Below, piece by piece: positions 32,501 through 44,246 of a stretch of 64,000 nt of DNA. The first letter of the stretch is position 1; every line of letters begins with the position of its first letter. The stretch is from Phytophthora sp. 'mugwort' (Eukaryota > Oomycota > Peronosporomycetes > Peronosporales > Peronosporaceae), in the NCBI GenBank assembly GCA_033558025.1, contig JAUCEF010000007.1, forward strand, positions 434,001 to 498,000. The letters are read 5' to 3'. Both the position numbers and the translations under genes were made by a program. The notes beneath the pieces are model-generated. The model was not told where the DNA came from. It made no database searches and was given only the letters and a program-made list of their open reading frames with translations.

Positions 32501-35316
32501 ATCTCCAGGAACTCGGCCCGCTGTTTGTGCATCTTGCGCGCATTTGCAACCTTTGCTGCAGCGTGCTTCTGCTTAAGGAAGCGCTTGCGCGCTAGGTATC
32601 GTCGTATCTGAGTTTGAATCTTCGTTGCGGCGGGAGGCGCTGTACGCAGATAAAGCACATACTTGCGAGCAGCATTCCCCCGAGCGTGGCTCTGCACCAG
32701 AATCGTTGCCTTACGCAGCCGCTGATACTTACGACGCTGAATGAACTGCCTTGCCACGGCATTAAGCAGTGTAATACGGTGACGCATTAGCTGATAGCGA
32801 CGTTTTGCCAAATACATGCGCGTCGTTGCTTGAATGCAGATCGCCTTCTCACGCATATCCAGATACTTTCGACGTTGCTGTCGTCCGCGAATATACTTCT
32901 GGATAACAGTAGCGGCTTCGTGTAAGATCTTACGCGCCTCATTGTCCAATATGCGCAATTGACTGTCACGAAGAAACACTTTCTTGTGACCAAGCTGCCA
33001 GTTCTCGCGGGGAATGAATCGAAGGATGACTTGACAGTAATCTTTGTCCGTCATTTTCGCCCGCTTGTCCTTGGGCACATTACGGGTCAGGATTTGATAT
33101 TTCTCGTGAAATTCTTCAAAAAGCCGTCGAACTGGGAAACCTGACCGTCGGATACGCACAGTCTCCATCACACCGAGGTAAATAAGCTGGTTGAGAATCA
33201 ATTCGGCATTCCAACCCTGTGGAAAACGCAGGTTGTTGGGCTTAACACAGCGCACAAAGGAGGGCGTGGTAGCCTTGAGTTCCACCATCAAATTAGCCAT
33301 TTGGTCACGGAATTTGCGTCCAACGGTCATGGTACCAGTCATTTTGTTGCCCATTTTCCGAATGGGCTTGCGCGGGTTGGCACCACCTGCCGCCGCTCCC
33401 GCCTGAGCGAGCGGATACAGCTTACGTAGGAAGTCGCACTTGGAGCTATCCATCAGAGAGATCAAATCATTGTGCAGCGAGTCATCATTTTTCTCCAAGA
33501 AGCCATTGACATTATACGTGACCTCACCAGCGTAATGGTGAACCACAAACTCGTCTGTGGCGAATCGTGGCTTGGAATAATAGATCGTTGTGCCTTCAGG
33601 AACTTTACCCTTTAGTAGATGCGTTTGATGCAGTTTCTGGATAAAATTCTCATCACTCGCACGTCGTCCGAGCATTCCTTGTTCATCCAGGAGAGGCAGA
33701 ATACCCAAAGGCTTCTTATCAATCAGATCCAGACACGGTCCATTGTCCTTGAACTCCAGACGAGAAAAGTCGATGCCTTCCTCAACGTACACTTCCTGCT
33801 CATAAACGAACACGTGCTGGTTGAATTGCTGCTGCAGCATTTCGTTCGTGTAGTTGATACAAAGCTGCTCGAACGAGTTCACTTGCAAGCTTTCAAAGCC
33901 GAAAATATCCAGGATTCCAATAAATTTCGAGCCTGCGCCAACACCGGAGTTGCCGCCAACGTTGGACGTTGACTTGTTGATTTGGGACACGAGCCAGTCG
34001 AAAATTTTGCTGAAAATGTCCTTCGCCAGACCATTTCGCGACTTGACAGACTCGACTGCAGTTAGCGCAATCTCGGCCACTGAGCCACGAGCACCAGCCG
34101 ACATCGTCCGCTTTGTGAGCGCAAACTCGAGCTCTTCTGGTGTCACCATCATCAACTCGGCCAGATTCGTGACGTCGTCGGGGTGAGCGATTTGAGACTC
34201 ATTTTTTGCATTCTCTGTAAATTCCACATTACCCAAATGCAAGACGCACGCAACAAGGCGGAAGATGGTATGCTGCAACTCCGGTGATATACCCACAGTG
34301 CCCATTGCTTCAACCAGCTCCTTGAAGTCCTTTTTGTCGTTGATCTCTGGTACCTGAATGCAATTTCCTTGGTTGAGAATGCGAAACTCGCTAGCTGGCT
34401 TCAGCTTGAGCATGTTCTTCTCTTCCATGGCCATCCCTGCACAAAGCTGGTAGAAAATATGGTAGTTGCGCTCTGATTCGGCACTGCCAACAATTCGACT
34501 CTTCTCCAGCAAGAAGTGGCTCGTCGTAGCACCTGAGATGGTGCCGTCTGTATGGTAATAGATCTTGATAAACTTGCCGAATCGACTACTGTTGTCGTTG
34601 CGGATGGTCTTGGCGTTACCGAATGCCTCTAACAGCGGGTTACTCTGCAGCACACACTGCTCCACCGAAGATCCGTCGTTCTCTCCCTTCGGAGCTTTGG
34701 GCGTCTTCTTGCCAATCTCAGAAATGTTGGCCAAATACTGAAAAGAAAGACGACAACAACAGATTAGAATCCAAATAGCAATAAAGTGCTTCAGTAATTC
34801 ACGTACCCGCATGATGTACTTGGAAGCCTCCGTCTTGCCGGCTCCACTCTCTCCGGATACTAGGATAGACTGACATTTGCCGTCCTTCATCATGGCATGA
34901 TAGGCTCCGTGGGCCGTCGAGTAGACGTGCGGTACGGGGTTGTCCAACTTACCAATGGAGTCGAGCTCGGGAAAGTTATAAAGCATGGGGATGTTCTTGT
35001 ATGGGTTGATGGAGATGAGAATGTCGCCTGTATACGTGTAGATCTTGTCCTCGAGATAGCGACGGCGTAGTAGATCAAGCAGCGGCGCCTCATGGAGATT
35101 GTCCATCTCCGCCACGTTGTCCAGGTTCATCGAATGTGACGGATCATACGGATGCACCTGCTCGAAGCTAAATTGTTGCTCCGCGTCGGCGTCGGGCAGC
35201 AACACATGAAGCTTCTCACCGTCGTCCTCCACCACGGTGCCCAGCTGCCATACATTACGCGGGTCTGGGCACCAGACCTTCTCGCCCTCGCGACGCGCCT
35301 GCCGCTTCTCTGCCAT
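29598..35316 (-). CDS. oomycete-type myosin with IQ repeats, split ankyrin repeats and PH domain
   Basis: Exons (minus) are 35,316-34,807, 34,737-29,877 and 29,812-29,598, giving 1861 residues. The start is the ATG at 35,316; the longer frame upstream begins at a GTG. The motor domain occupies about residues 60-740, with P-loop GESGAGKTEA (155-164), switch I NDNSSRFGKF, and switch II DIFGFESL. A long run of IQ-like motifs follows to about 1290, binding calmodulin-like chains. Then come an ankyrin block (TPLHYACRLAHLDMVRLL), a Ser-rich linker, a PH domain (GFLRKASGTRWATKRYVMVD), a second ankyrin block (TPLHLAVQND, DTALHYAVELERYDLVE) and a beta-rich C-terminal region of about 150 residues. It should move cargo on actin at phosphoinositide membranes. 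The first intron (34,738-34,806) is 69 nt and free of stops in frame. Confidence 0.93.
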
Positions 35317-35372
35317 CACTGCCGTCGTCACAGAGAGAGAGGAAGATCAGATGAGCTGGTCGGGGGCGGAAC

Positions 35373-35379
35373 GGAATGA
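35373..35379 (-). promoter_or_regulatory. candidate oomycete initiator (TCATTCC) of the myosin gene
   Basis: On the minus strand TCATTCC fits the oomycete initiator core YCAYTYY. It lies about 57 bp upstream of the myosin ATG, within the 281-bp divergent gap shared with the TTL gene. The match is short, so it may be chance. Confidence 0.35.
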
Positions 35380-35597
35380 CGTTCCTGATTTTGTGAGATA
35401 CGAGGTGGTCCGCAATATGTGGTACTTCACGCATGTGCGAAAATCCAAGTGCGTCCCGTATTAATTGGTGTGACGTGGGTGAAATTGCATGGAGCGAATG
35501 ACTGGGATTGAGTATGCTTGTCGACATGGGTTCACTTTAGCTCTTTTTCGACCAATCAGACAGCATAGGAGGTACGTGGTGGCCATTCAGTGACAGG

Positions 35598-36962
35598 ATG
35601 CAGAGTGCCGCGCTCTGGCAGATGAGCGAGTTGGCGTGTGCCATCAAGTACCGAATTCTGGCGGGCGAGGCAGCAGATGGATACAAGGATGGACTGGTAG
35701 CACGCGTGGGCGTGCCCAGTGATTATGTGGCGCCACTCGTGGACCGTGCATTCGCGCTACACCCCGCCATGTACACGGTGGTGCCGGAGGACGACACGGA
35801 ACTCCCGGATCTAATCGTACGCGGCCTAATGCTCGGCAAAGCAAGTGGCTCAGTGGATTATAGTAGCTAACAGTCGCTTGTGTTGATGTGGTTGCAGTGG
35901 GATGAGTACGAAAATCTGGACTGGAAGAACATCCTGTCCGGAAAAGTGGTAGCCAACGCCTACTGCGTGCGCAAGGGCCTCTCGCGTAAAGCACAGCTAT
36001 CCATCTATCTGGCCAAGTACATTATGAAGCACCCGGACTGCGCGCTAAGCAAGGCGCTGCCGCGCACCCTAGTGGTGGACACGTGGGAGGCTTATGACGA
36101 AAGTATGGCCCAGTTCGGCATCTCCTTCCGCCAGCGCCTCGACTCGTGCCTGTGGGAAGTAAAACAAACGCTTGAGAACGAAAACAAGACGTGGATCATG
36201 AAGCCCAGCGCTACTAACAAAGGCGCCGAGGTTAACGTGGTTAAGGACTTCAAGAAGCTGCGCAGCATTGTCAACGAATGGACCGACATCCGCGAGTGGG
36301 TTGTCCAAGAGTACATCCAGCGGCCATTGCTGCTGCGTGGCCGCAAGTTCCACATCCGCGTGTACGTCCTCGCGGTTGGAGGTCTCAAGGTCTATGTGTA
36401 TCAGCATTGTCTCGTGCTTTGTGCTCTCGAGCAGTACCGTGAGGCCGATACGGATAATAACTACTCACACATCACCAACACTTTCCAGCAACAGAGTCAT
36501 CCGGACTTCGTTGAGAGCGAGTGTGTGCTCTTACTGGACGATATTGAAGATATTCTAGCTGAGCAAGGCTTTACTGAAGCTGCAGGCAAGAAGGCCAAGA
36601 TCCTTGCTGATATTGGGCGCATTACGGCAGAGACTTTTGATGCGTACAAGGGCGAGTTCTCAGTCTTCCAGCCACTGCCCAACTGCTTTGAGATTTATGG
36701 AGTCGACTTTATGGTCGACGAGGACTTTAACGTGTGGCTTCTGGAGTTCAACCCCGGCCCAGATTTTAAGCAAACGGGTGACCTACTGCACTTTGTGATT
36801 CGCGATCTGATGGCAGACACGCTGAACGTTGTTACGAACGAGTTCTTTTCAGAGAGTAAGGATTCGTCGACCAAAGACGCCGAGATTGGCGCGTTTGCCA
36901 AGGTGTACGACCAGCAATGGGGAGCTCTTTCAAAGGGCTCGTCCATGAAGTTCGTCGAGTAG
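35598..36962 (+). CDS. tubulin-tyrosine-ligase-like (TTLL) protein
   Basis: Two exons (35,598-35,840; 35,898-36,962) give 435 residues. The TTL ATP-grasp fold is visible: a substrate region, WIMKPSATNKGAEVNVV with the ATP-binding Lys, REWVVQEYIQRPLLLRGRKF, HIRVYVLAVG, and metal-binding GVDFMVDEDFNVWLLEFNPG near residue 370-390. The family ligates Tyr, Glu or Gly to tubulin tails; which one is not decidable here. The lengths of exon and ligase domain suggest a stand-alone TTL rather than a long polyglutamylase. The intron uses a GC donor (gcaagt) with a normal AG acceptor, the only junction that keeps the conserved GLMLGK-WDEYE frame open. Stops of this gene and COG1 are 78 bp apart. Confidence 0.88.
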
Positions 36963-37040
36963 AGGCTTGATGAAGATGTAAATCTATAGAGTAGAGATTA
37001 ACACGCGAATTCATTTCAACAGGCCCCCATTCTATTGGGT

Positions 37041-40000
37041 TTAAAAGTATCTGTTCGTCGTCGCAGACGATAGAAATCCAATGCCTTTCGCAGCAGAAGA
37101 AAGCAGGTTGGTGCCCGATGTCGCTGCCGAGAAGAGGTTTGAGCTTGTTGACGACGACATTAAGTTCTGCAGCTTCATCGCCGACGACTGAGATGCATCG
37201 TCTGCTCCTGCGCGTTCATGGAAGAGCATGGAGCTATTTGCTCTACTTCGCCCTTCTGTTGTATCGTTCTCACTTGAGCGCGACGTCGACGATTTGGTGC
37301 GCTGGAACCTACGGCGATTTGAAGGAACGGGAAGCAGTGAGAACCTCGCAACGGGCTCCGCGATCCGAGCGAGTGGCCTTGTGTCTTGAGCTCCAATGAT
37401 AATTTCTTTTCCATCTGATGAACACAACAAATGAGTTAAGAATCACGACCAATACGTCAATCCACCCACGTTTACCGTAAGAACAAGCAGCTACTTACTG
37501 ATTTTGTTGATATCGTTCGATTCTGACAGCGATGAAAAGAGCAAACGACTCTTTCGAAATTGAAGCACCACATTTTCAATCAGCTGAGGCCCATAGATTT
37601 CCCAATCCACTGGGTCAACGAATTCCCGCATACGCTCGAACAAACTCTTCAGCTTCGATAAACTAAGAGAACAGTCTTCCGGATTCAACTCATCGCCCCA
37701 ACCAAAGCGGATAAAGTCGGAAAACCCCAACGTCGCACGGACAAAATACATGTCAAAGAGGAACTGCTGGATGCAGCACTCACCAAAGTTCAACACCGAA
37801 TCTTTTTGAGTCGCTTTGGCTTCTACGAGAAGAGAGACCGCGGCATCGTACACGGCCACGCTCACGATGGTAAGTTGCTCCACTAGAACTTCGCGAATCG
37901 TGCGCTGCATCAACTTGATTTGCTCATCTTTTGTACCGATCGAGTTCTGAACAAATTGGTTTGCATCGTCCAAACTGTAGCAGCAAGAAAAAAGAAAGCT
38001 CGATACGGTCGGCGTTTCGCACCACGGCAGCCAAATCTTTTCGTCACCAAGCGTCATTTCAGATTCCGAGGAGGAGTCATCAGTGTCTCCACCAAGACCT
38101 TCATCAGAAATCACCTGCTCTGTCCATCCTTCATGTGTAGCGATCCATTCCTAGAAATACAATCGCGAATAAATGTATTAGACCCGTCCCAACTATTTGA
38201 GTTATAACACCAACACAGTCGTACCTCGTTGGTCGAATCATACTGCTCGTTCTGTATCAGCTCGCGCAACGGTTCAATCTTCTGCTCTAAAAGAATTGTA
38301 GCCCAAGCCTCGCAGTACTTTTTTGACAGTCCATGAAGTACGTTCACGAACAGCTGCGGATATGATTTTTGTCGCTTTATCTCGGAAACAAGATAGAGAG
38401 AATGGAACCCCACAGCGTTCACTCGTCTGATTTCTTCATCAATAAAGCATGTTACAGCCTTCCCCCGCTCCCCGACGATTTCCTACAAAAGGTCAACACC
38501 AAAAATGAGTTCAACCACAAAAAAGATGCTAGTGCATCAACAAAAGGGTGAAATTAACTCACCTCCAACGCGGATTTCAGCTGGTCCTTGTTAACGAAGC
38601 CATTGTTGGAGTATTTCTCAAAGACTGAGCGAGCTGTCGATTGAGACGGATCCCGCTCCGGAATGGAGACAGTAGTCGAGCTCCCTGGGAATAACTTGTT
38701 TATTTGATGATGAAACCCGGAAATAATTCCCGCCAAAATATTGGAGATACTTAGAAAGATGCTTGGAGCCTGAACCACACGACTCACAGTATCCGCCTTG
38801 TTGTTTCCAGGTAGTGGATACTCCTGCTCGAAAAACAGCAGCAACTTAAATAGCGTGCGAAGAAACTCCTCGATCAGGACACTCTGAAGGTCACTTGAAT
38901 CCAGATCGGCCGCCTTCTTCTGGATAGTTTCGAAATAGTCGTAGAATTTCACATTTCTGAGCCTGTAATCGCTTCTAGAATTGCTTGTAGCCGTGTCTTC
39001 CAAGCTCGTACGAATCTGAGCTTTAATCGTTTCAAGAGCTTCGACGAACGAATGCTGCACCAAATCACGCGTGCGCTTCCGGAATGCTTCGGCAAAGAGG
39101 ACCGAAAAAACGGAATCAACAGGAAGACTTAACTGCTTCTCCACACTTCCAGGTGCTTCGCTAAGAAGCTGGCCCCAAAGCTTCACGTTCACGCAGCCAC
39201 CACTGTCTTTGTTGACGCTATATAGTTTGGATTGAACTCGTGATAGTTGCGAGATTGAGTCAATTCTTGAAATAATCGCCGAAGCCACCTCAGTAATCTG
39301 TGCATATACGAAACGGATGATTAAGCATCACAGTGAACCAGGAACTACACCTCCTCTTGCATACCTGTCGGCGTTTCCGCTGGAGCCACTCGCGCATCAT
39401 TGTGAGCAACCTTCCTGACGAAACAAACTCATCCAGTCCGTCCTTGAAGCTTGGTGGAAGCGGAGTAATTAAGCTCAACAGGCCGCTATCGCTTCCGTTG
39501 CCAAAGATTTCCTCCGTCTGCGTCATCGTCATGCTGATCGACTTCAAAATGATCATCAGCGTGTATTCCTTCTTCGATGCTTTCTGTATGTCTTGCTTTT
39601 CCTCGTTGCTTTTACTAATTGTATCCATCCACTTGGAGCGAGAGTCCAGAAACACCTCAAACAGCTTGTCAGCTCCAATCGGTGGTTCATTCAGCACAGC
39701 AAGCGTGCCCAAGTTGTCCGCGTAGAATCGGCTTTCCTTGCCTCGGCAGGTCAGGTAGGTATTCGCATACACCACCATCCTCTACAAGCATACACGACAA
39801 CAAGCAATAACAACTAAAGTATTAGCGATCACTCAAGTACCAGCTCTCTTTGACAGTTCGAACACCATACCGGTCGAAAACACTGAATGCACGTCCACTG
39901 CGTCTGCAGGAAAGGGAATTCCTGCTCTGCAGCCATCTGGATACAATCATTATGAATCTTGGAGGCTTGTTGATACAACTCCAGCGCCTGCAGCGACTCT

Positions 40001-40540
40001 CCTTCATCCAGCAACTGCCACATCTTCTCGGGCACCTCCACCAAAAACGCCACCTTGTCTGCATCCGTAGCTTCATCCGGTAGAACCCCCTGCTGTATTT
40101 CTAAAGCAAGAACTGCGTCGCTCTCCTCGTTGTGGTCAGATTGGTCCTCTACGGCTAATGCATTAGCCAGCACCAGCTCCATCTGTCTCCACATCTCAGG
40201 CATCTCCTTAAGTGACACCTCGAGACGCAGTGCAGCCGAGTGCATGTTCACGATCTTGTCCGCCGACTCGATGAGGTCGCGGTATCTTACGCCGATCATC
40301 TTCTGCATCTCCTTAGTCTTGTTCTCCTTCTCCTTCCTGCGTAACAGACACGTCAGTACGAAGAGCTTAAAGTGTCCTGCTCCACATCCCCTGCCTTCCC
40401 CCGGCACTGCAAGCGCCGCACATAACGAACCTCGTTCTCTCTAGCAGCACCTTGGCGTCCGCAATGGACAGGCGTCGCAGGAAATCGGCCGCATCGTCCG
40501 CGCGCCGCTCGCTCCCGCGAGCAGATATCGTCGTCGTCAT
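37041..40540 (-). CDS. COG1: conserved oligomeric Golgi complex subunit 1 (COG1)
   Basis: Seven minus-strand exons (40,540-40,431; 40,336-39,841; 39,781-39,365; 39,297-38,563; 38,482-38,225; 38,150-37,499; 37,414-37,041) sum to 1013 residues, the usual COG1 size. The N-terminal helix includes the COG1/Vps51-type signature MIGVRYRDLIESADKIVNMH near residues 48-67. It is followed by ALRLEVSLKEMPEMW and later a YADNLGTLAVLN and FLDSRSKWMD region. The rest is predicted helical. COG1 is in lobe B of the tethering complex for retrograde traffic within the Golgi. The first donor site (gttcgt) is weak but is needed to keep the frame. The start faces the SANT gene start across 66 bp. Confidence 0.85.
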
Positions 40541-40606
40541 CGCTTTCCTGAAGTAGGCGAATCGTACTTAAAATGAAACATTGCACTTCCATTTTTCGAA
40601 TTGAAA
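40541..40606. promoter_or_regulatory. 66-bp divergent promoter between COG1 and the SANT gene
   Basis: The two start codons are back to back with only 66 bp between. On the minus strand TCATTTT (40,576-40,570) fits the initiator core YCAYTYY for COG1. On the plus strand tgcacttccattttt (about 40,581-40,595) resembles the oomycete initiator plus CAWTTT flanking element, for the SANT gene. Leaders would be very short. Confidence 0.5.
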
Positions 40607-42289
40607 ATGGCGCGCCGCCGGGGCAGCGATGAGGAGCGATCGCCGCTAACGCCCAACAAGGCGGCGCTGCTGAGGGTGCCGAAGAGGCCCAGTCTGGTAC
40701 GTATCTAGAGTATTGCGTTCTCTAAGAGCTCCGTTTGGAAGAACGATTAAAAAGTCCGGCTAATCCGATGTAAACGGGTAGTTGCGGTTGGACAGCGGCG
40801 ACGACGCCGGCAGCGCAGACGATAGGGAAGGACAGAAGATGCTACCGGCTGCATTTATTTGGCGAGGAGACGAGATCCCCGACGCTGCGAATGCAGATGG
40901 TAAAGGAGAAGACTCATCGCCTGAGAGGATGGAGCGATAACAACGAAATTCTAATGCGTTTACCGTCGTGGTGAATGCTCCGAGCAGTGAAATTGAACAA
41001 TGCTCGACGATATTTGCGAGCGGCGCGGGCACTGTACGAGATGCAGTTCCAGATGAAGCGGCCCTCGGCCATCTTGAAGATGAAGCCAAACTCAGTGAGA
41101 AGGCGACGGATGCTGTTTTGGACATTTCAGCGGCTGAGCTGACGTTTGTTTTTCTACTTGTATTGTGGATCGTAGTACGGACTGAAAAGCCGATCTACGT
41201 TCGATGCTTTGGCGGCGCTGGTGTCTCCACTTCGAGCGCACCAGGTGCTCGGTATGGTTTCTTTATTCTTTGATGCGCCCTTTGGTTGTCCCGGCCACTA
41301 ATCTAGTATGTTTACTTTGTAGACGACTGGACGGGGCTTGAAGTCAGCCTGTTCGAAGCAGCTTATGAACGTTTTGGCAAGGATTTCCACGCTATTGCCG
41401 AACAGGTTCCCGCTTTTCATGCTTGTCTTTCATTATTTGTCATGAATTACTTATTTGTGTTTTCGACCACAGCTTCCAAAGAAGACTGTAAAGAACACTA
41501 TCGCGTTCTATTACATCTGGAAGAAGCACGGATCATGCGCGAAAAATCGGGATGATGGCAACCTGTCGGACGATTTCTTGCCTGAACCTGAGCCAGACGT
41601 ATCAAGTGAGACGCTAAAGCTAATGGATCGTCTTCGAAGTACGTACCATAGGTTCGTCTCGCCTGCAAAATGCGTTTTGAATCTAACTTTATCCATACAA
41701 CTATGCAGAGCGACAGGTTTATATCCAAGATTATCTTGATGCTGCTCGGGCGATGTACGCTCCCCAGCCGGCTTACGCATCTCACCACAAGAGGCAAAAG
41801 ATTTCCGAGTTTGGCTTGCAGCGGGTCTCTTGCTTCCAGCAAGGCCTCAAAGGGCTGTCACCTTTGCGTGTTCCATCTGTGATAGGTAAGATTTGTCCCG
41901 TGATGCAAACGTATTGCTGGATGTAATCGTGTTAACATGTAGACGTTTTGAAAATATTTGTTATACAACGATAGACATGTGGACTCCATTCGAGATCAGA
42001 GTATTCGAAGTCGCGATCGAATGTTATGGCAAGGATTTCCCGCGAATCGCCGACGTGGTAAGTCCCTGGTAGACAGAGCAGGAACAGATCTGTTGTGTTC
42101 CAACTTCTGATGGGTGTTATTTCTACGCTAACGCAGATTAACAGCAAGTCCTGTGGAGACGTGATCGCATTTTACTATATTTGGAAAAACGATTCCCACT
42201 ATCAAGTCGTAAAGAATCGTTGGGAGAGGAAGAACGAAGCGCGTACAACGAAGAAGATCCATACTGACTCAAAAACGAAATGTGCGTGA
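40607..42289 (+). CDS. double-SANT domain protein (chromatin corepressor type)
   Basis: Nine exons (40,607-40,696; 40,782-40,899; 40,988-41,094; 41,176-41,251; 41,323-41,405; 41,473-41,638; 41,709-41,885; 41,975-42,057; 42,137-42,289) keep one frame and give 350 residues. SANT 1 reads WTGLEVSLFEAAYERFGKDF ... KKTVKNTIAFYYIWKK. SANT 2 reads MWTPFEIRVFEVAIECYGKD ... CGDVIAFYYIWKND. The KDF-x-I ... FYY-x-WK pattern is that of SANT domains in MTA/MIER/RERE-type corepressors, which bind histone deacetylase or histone tails. The N-terminal part, with IWRGDEIPDA before the first SANT, could be a diverged ELM2 region. Exons 2 and 3 are the least certain. The gene converges on the PHD gene (106 bp between stops). 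Confidence 0.72.
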
Positions 42290-42395
42290 GCTGTCATCTT
42301 CGTAGAGGTGGTAAGCGTTTTGTGTAATTCAATCAAACGCCTTGAAACAGTCCTATCACTATCCCACACCTCTTTGGCAAGCAACGGCTACCTTG

Positions 42396-44246
42396 TTAAT
42401 CAATGGAAATGACTTCCTGCTCCAGAACCAGGCCTTCATGAGGATAGTTTTGCAGCTTCTTGCAAGCAGTGCACACCCACGAGGCCGGAGGCAACTCCTT
42501 CATGTTGATGCAGTACTTGTGAAACATGCGCTGGCACATATCGCACAGCACCAGCTCGTCCTCATTCTCCGGATGCGAACAAATTTCGCAGTTCTCGGAG
42601 TCCATCATGTACGTACGTGAGCTGTACATCACAGGCTGCGAAGTTCCGGGCTCTTGCTTTTGAATTTGCTTATTTTCCATTAGCTTCATGTTGCGATACA
42701 CCTGAAAGCTGTGCAGTGCGTGTCCAATGTTCTTTAGGTCGAGTTTCTGGTTCATGAAGAACGGGAAATCCACCTGAAGGGCCTTAAAGCCTTGGAGCTG
42801 GCGCTGTTGCAGCAGCTGCACAAGCGCGACATATTCCGACGGGCGCGCTCGGTTTTTCCCAAAAACCTGAACTAGGCTCTTCCTCGCATCTAGGCTGAGC
42901 CATACAAACTCGTCCGTGACGAAGTCCTCGGCCAGCATGTGCAGTTCCATCAAATCGCACACCACCTGCCAGCACGTAAATGACCCAAGAACGTTGTCTT
43001 GGAACTTGCGGAGCGTCTCGAAGATGCCCTCGGAAGTAGTGCACTCCTTCACCACCACAGTGGTCTCATCAATGCCTTGCAAAAACTTCTCCAGTGTCTC
43101 CACGTAAGCGGTCACCGTAAGCTCACGGTTGCCTGCCAGTAGGTCACTGTCCTCGGTGCGCTTTGCCATCGCTAGCAGACTGTACCGCAAAAAAATAAGT
43201 TAGTCGATATTGCTGACCTGGACACAAATATTACTAATTGCTAAAGCAACCCATACCGCTTGCTAAAGTTGGGAAAGTCGTCGGAGCTGGGAATTCCCTT
43301 AAGCTTGTGAAAAGTTTCCAGTTGGTTACAATACCTGAACACCACCGCCATCCACAGAACTTCACGCAGACCCAGGCGGCCCTGGTGGGATTGCTGCCAT
43401 CGAAGCACATGCTTTCGGAGGTACGCAGTACTACGATCTAGTTCGCGATAAATGTTGCAAGTTGCTGAAAATTGCAAATGATCACACGCAACAATAAGCA
43501 TGGGAACAGCTCCGTGTATCGAAACAAATGACCCTTTGCGCACTGTTCTCCGGAAACTTACCAAATTTAATCAGACAGGAGTCGACACGCGGAACGTCGT
43601 TGCTGATCGAGTAGCTGTGCCACATTCCATGGCGTTGATACACAAAGTCGTAGAATGTGAGTGCGCCCAGCCACCAGCTTTTGTATCCCTTGCCGTCTGA
43701 GCTGTCGAGAAGCTGATCGCCCAAAAAGTTAAGCGTGCGTCGCTGGCGCTTGGCCGGCTCCGCGTTGTCACTCTTGGAACGCTTGAACGCGGACGTGCCA
43801 TCTCCATCAGCGCTCATGCGCTGCTTCTTCCGACGAAGGAATGCCTCCTCGCACTCTTTGCTGCACACGGGGGTCACATTTCCGCGCGTGCTGATGGAAT
43901 ATTCTGGATTGGGCGCCTGACACACGAAGCAATGGTTCGGGTCGGCGTTCCGCGAGTCGCCCCACGGTCTCATACCCTTCATCTCGAGATATTTAGCCTC
44001 GCAGCCCACGGAGCATACGGGCACAGGCGGCGCCTTCTTCGCCGTATTCGTAGACATGAACTCTGGGTTGGGCATGTGGCAGATGAAGCACTCGGACAGG
44101 TTCACGCTCGCCGACGGCGTCACGGCGTCATCCGCCGAGCCCGCAGCATCTCCGTCTTCACTGTCGGTGGCATGGGCGCTACTGCTAGGGCTGTTGCTGC
44201 TGTTGAACCAGCGGCTCAGCTGGAACTCGTCGCCGAAGTTGACCAT
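42396..44246 (-). CDS. PHD and zinc-motif protein with a 5-hmdU-DNA-kinase-type helical domain
   Basis: Three exons (44,246-43,562; 43,464-43,257; 43,179-42,396) give 558 residues. Two tandem zinc motifs come first: C53-F-I-C56 with C78/C82 and C106-F-V-C109 with C128/C132, each carrying PNPE[FY] then PVCS. A basic linker follows. An alpha-helical domain spans about residues 160-450. It has the signature NIYRELDR (232-239), LREVLWMAVVFRYCNQLETF and VLGSFTCWQVVCDLME, the pattern of the helical domain shared by phage 5-hmdU DNA kinases and alpha-glutamyl/putrescinyl-thymine pyrophosphorylases. A C4HC3 PHD finger (C495, C498, C510, C513, H518, C521, C534, C537) ends the protein. Role in DNA base modification or recognition is inference from the family; no kinase P-loop is present. 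Nuclear location is likely. Confidence 0.72.
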
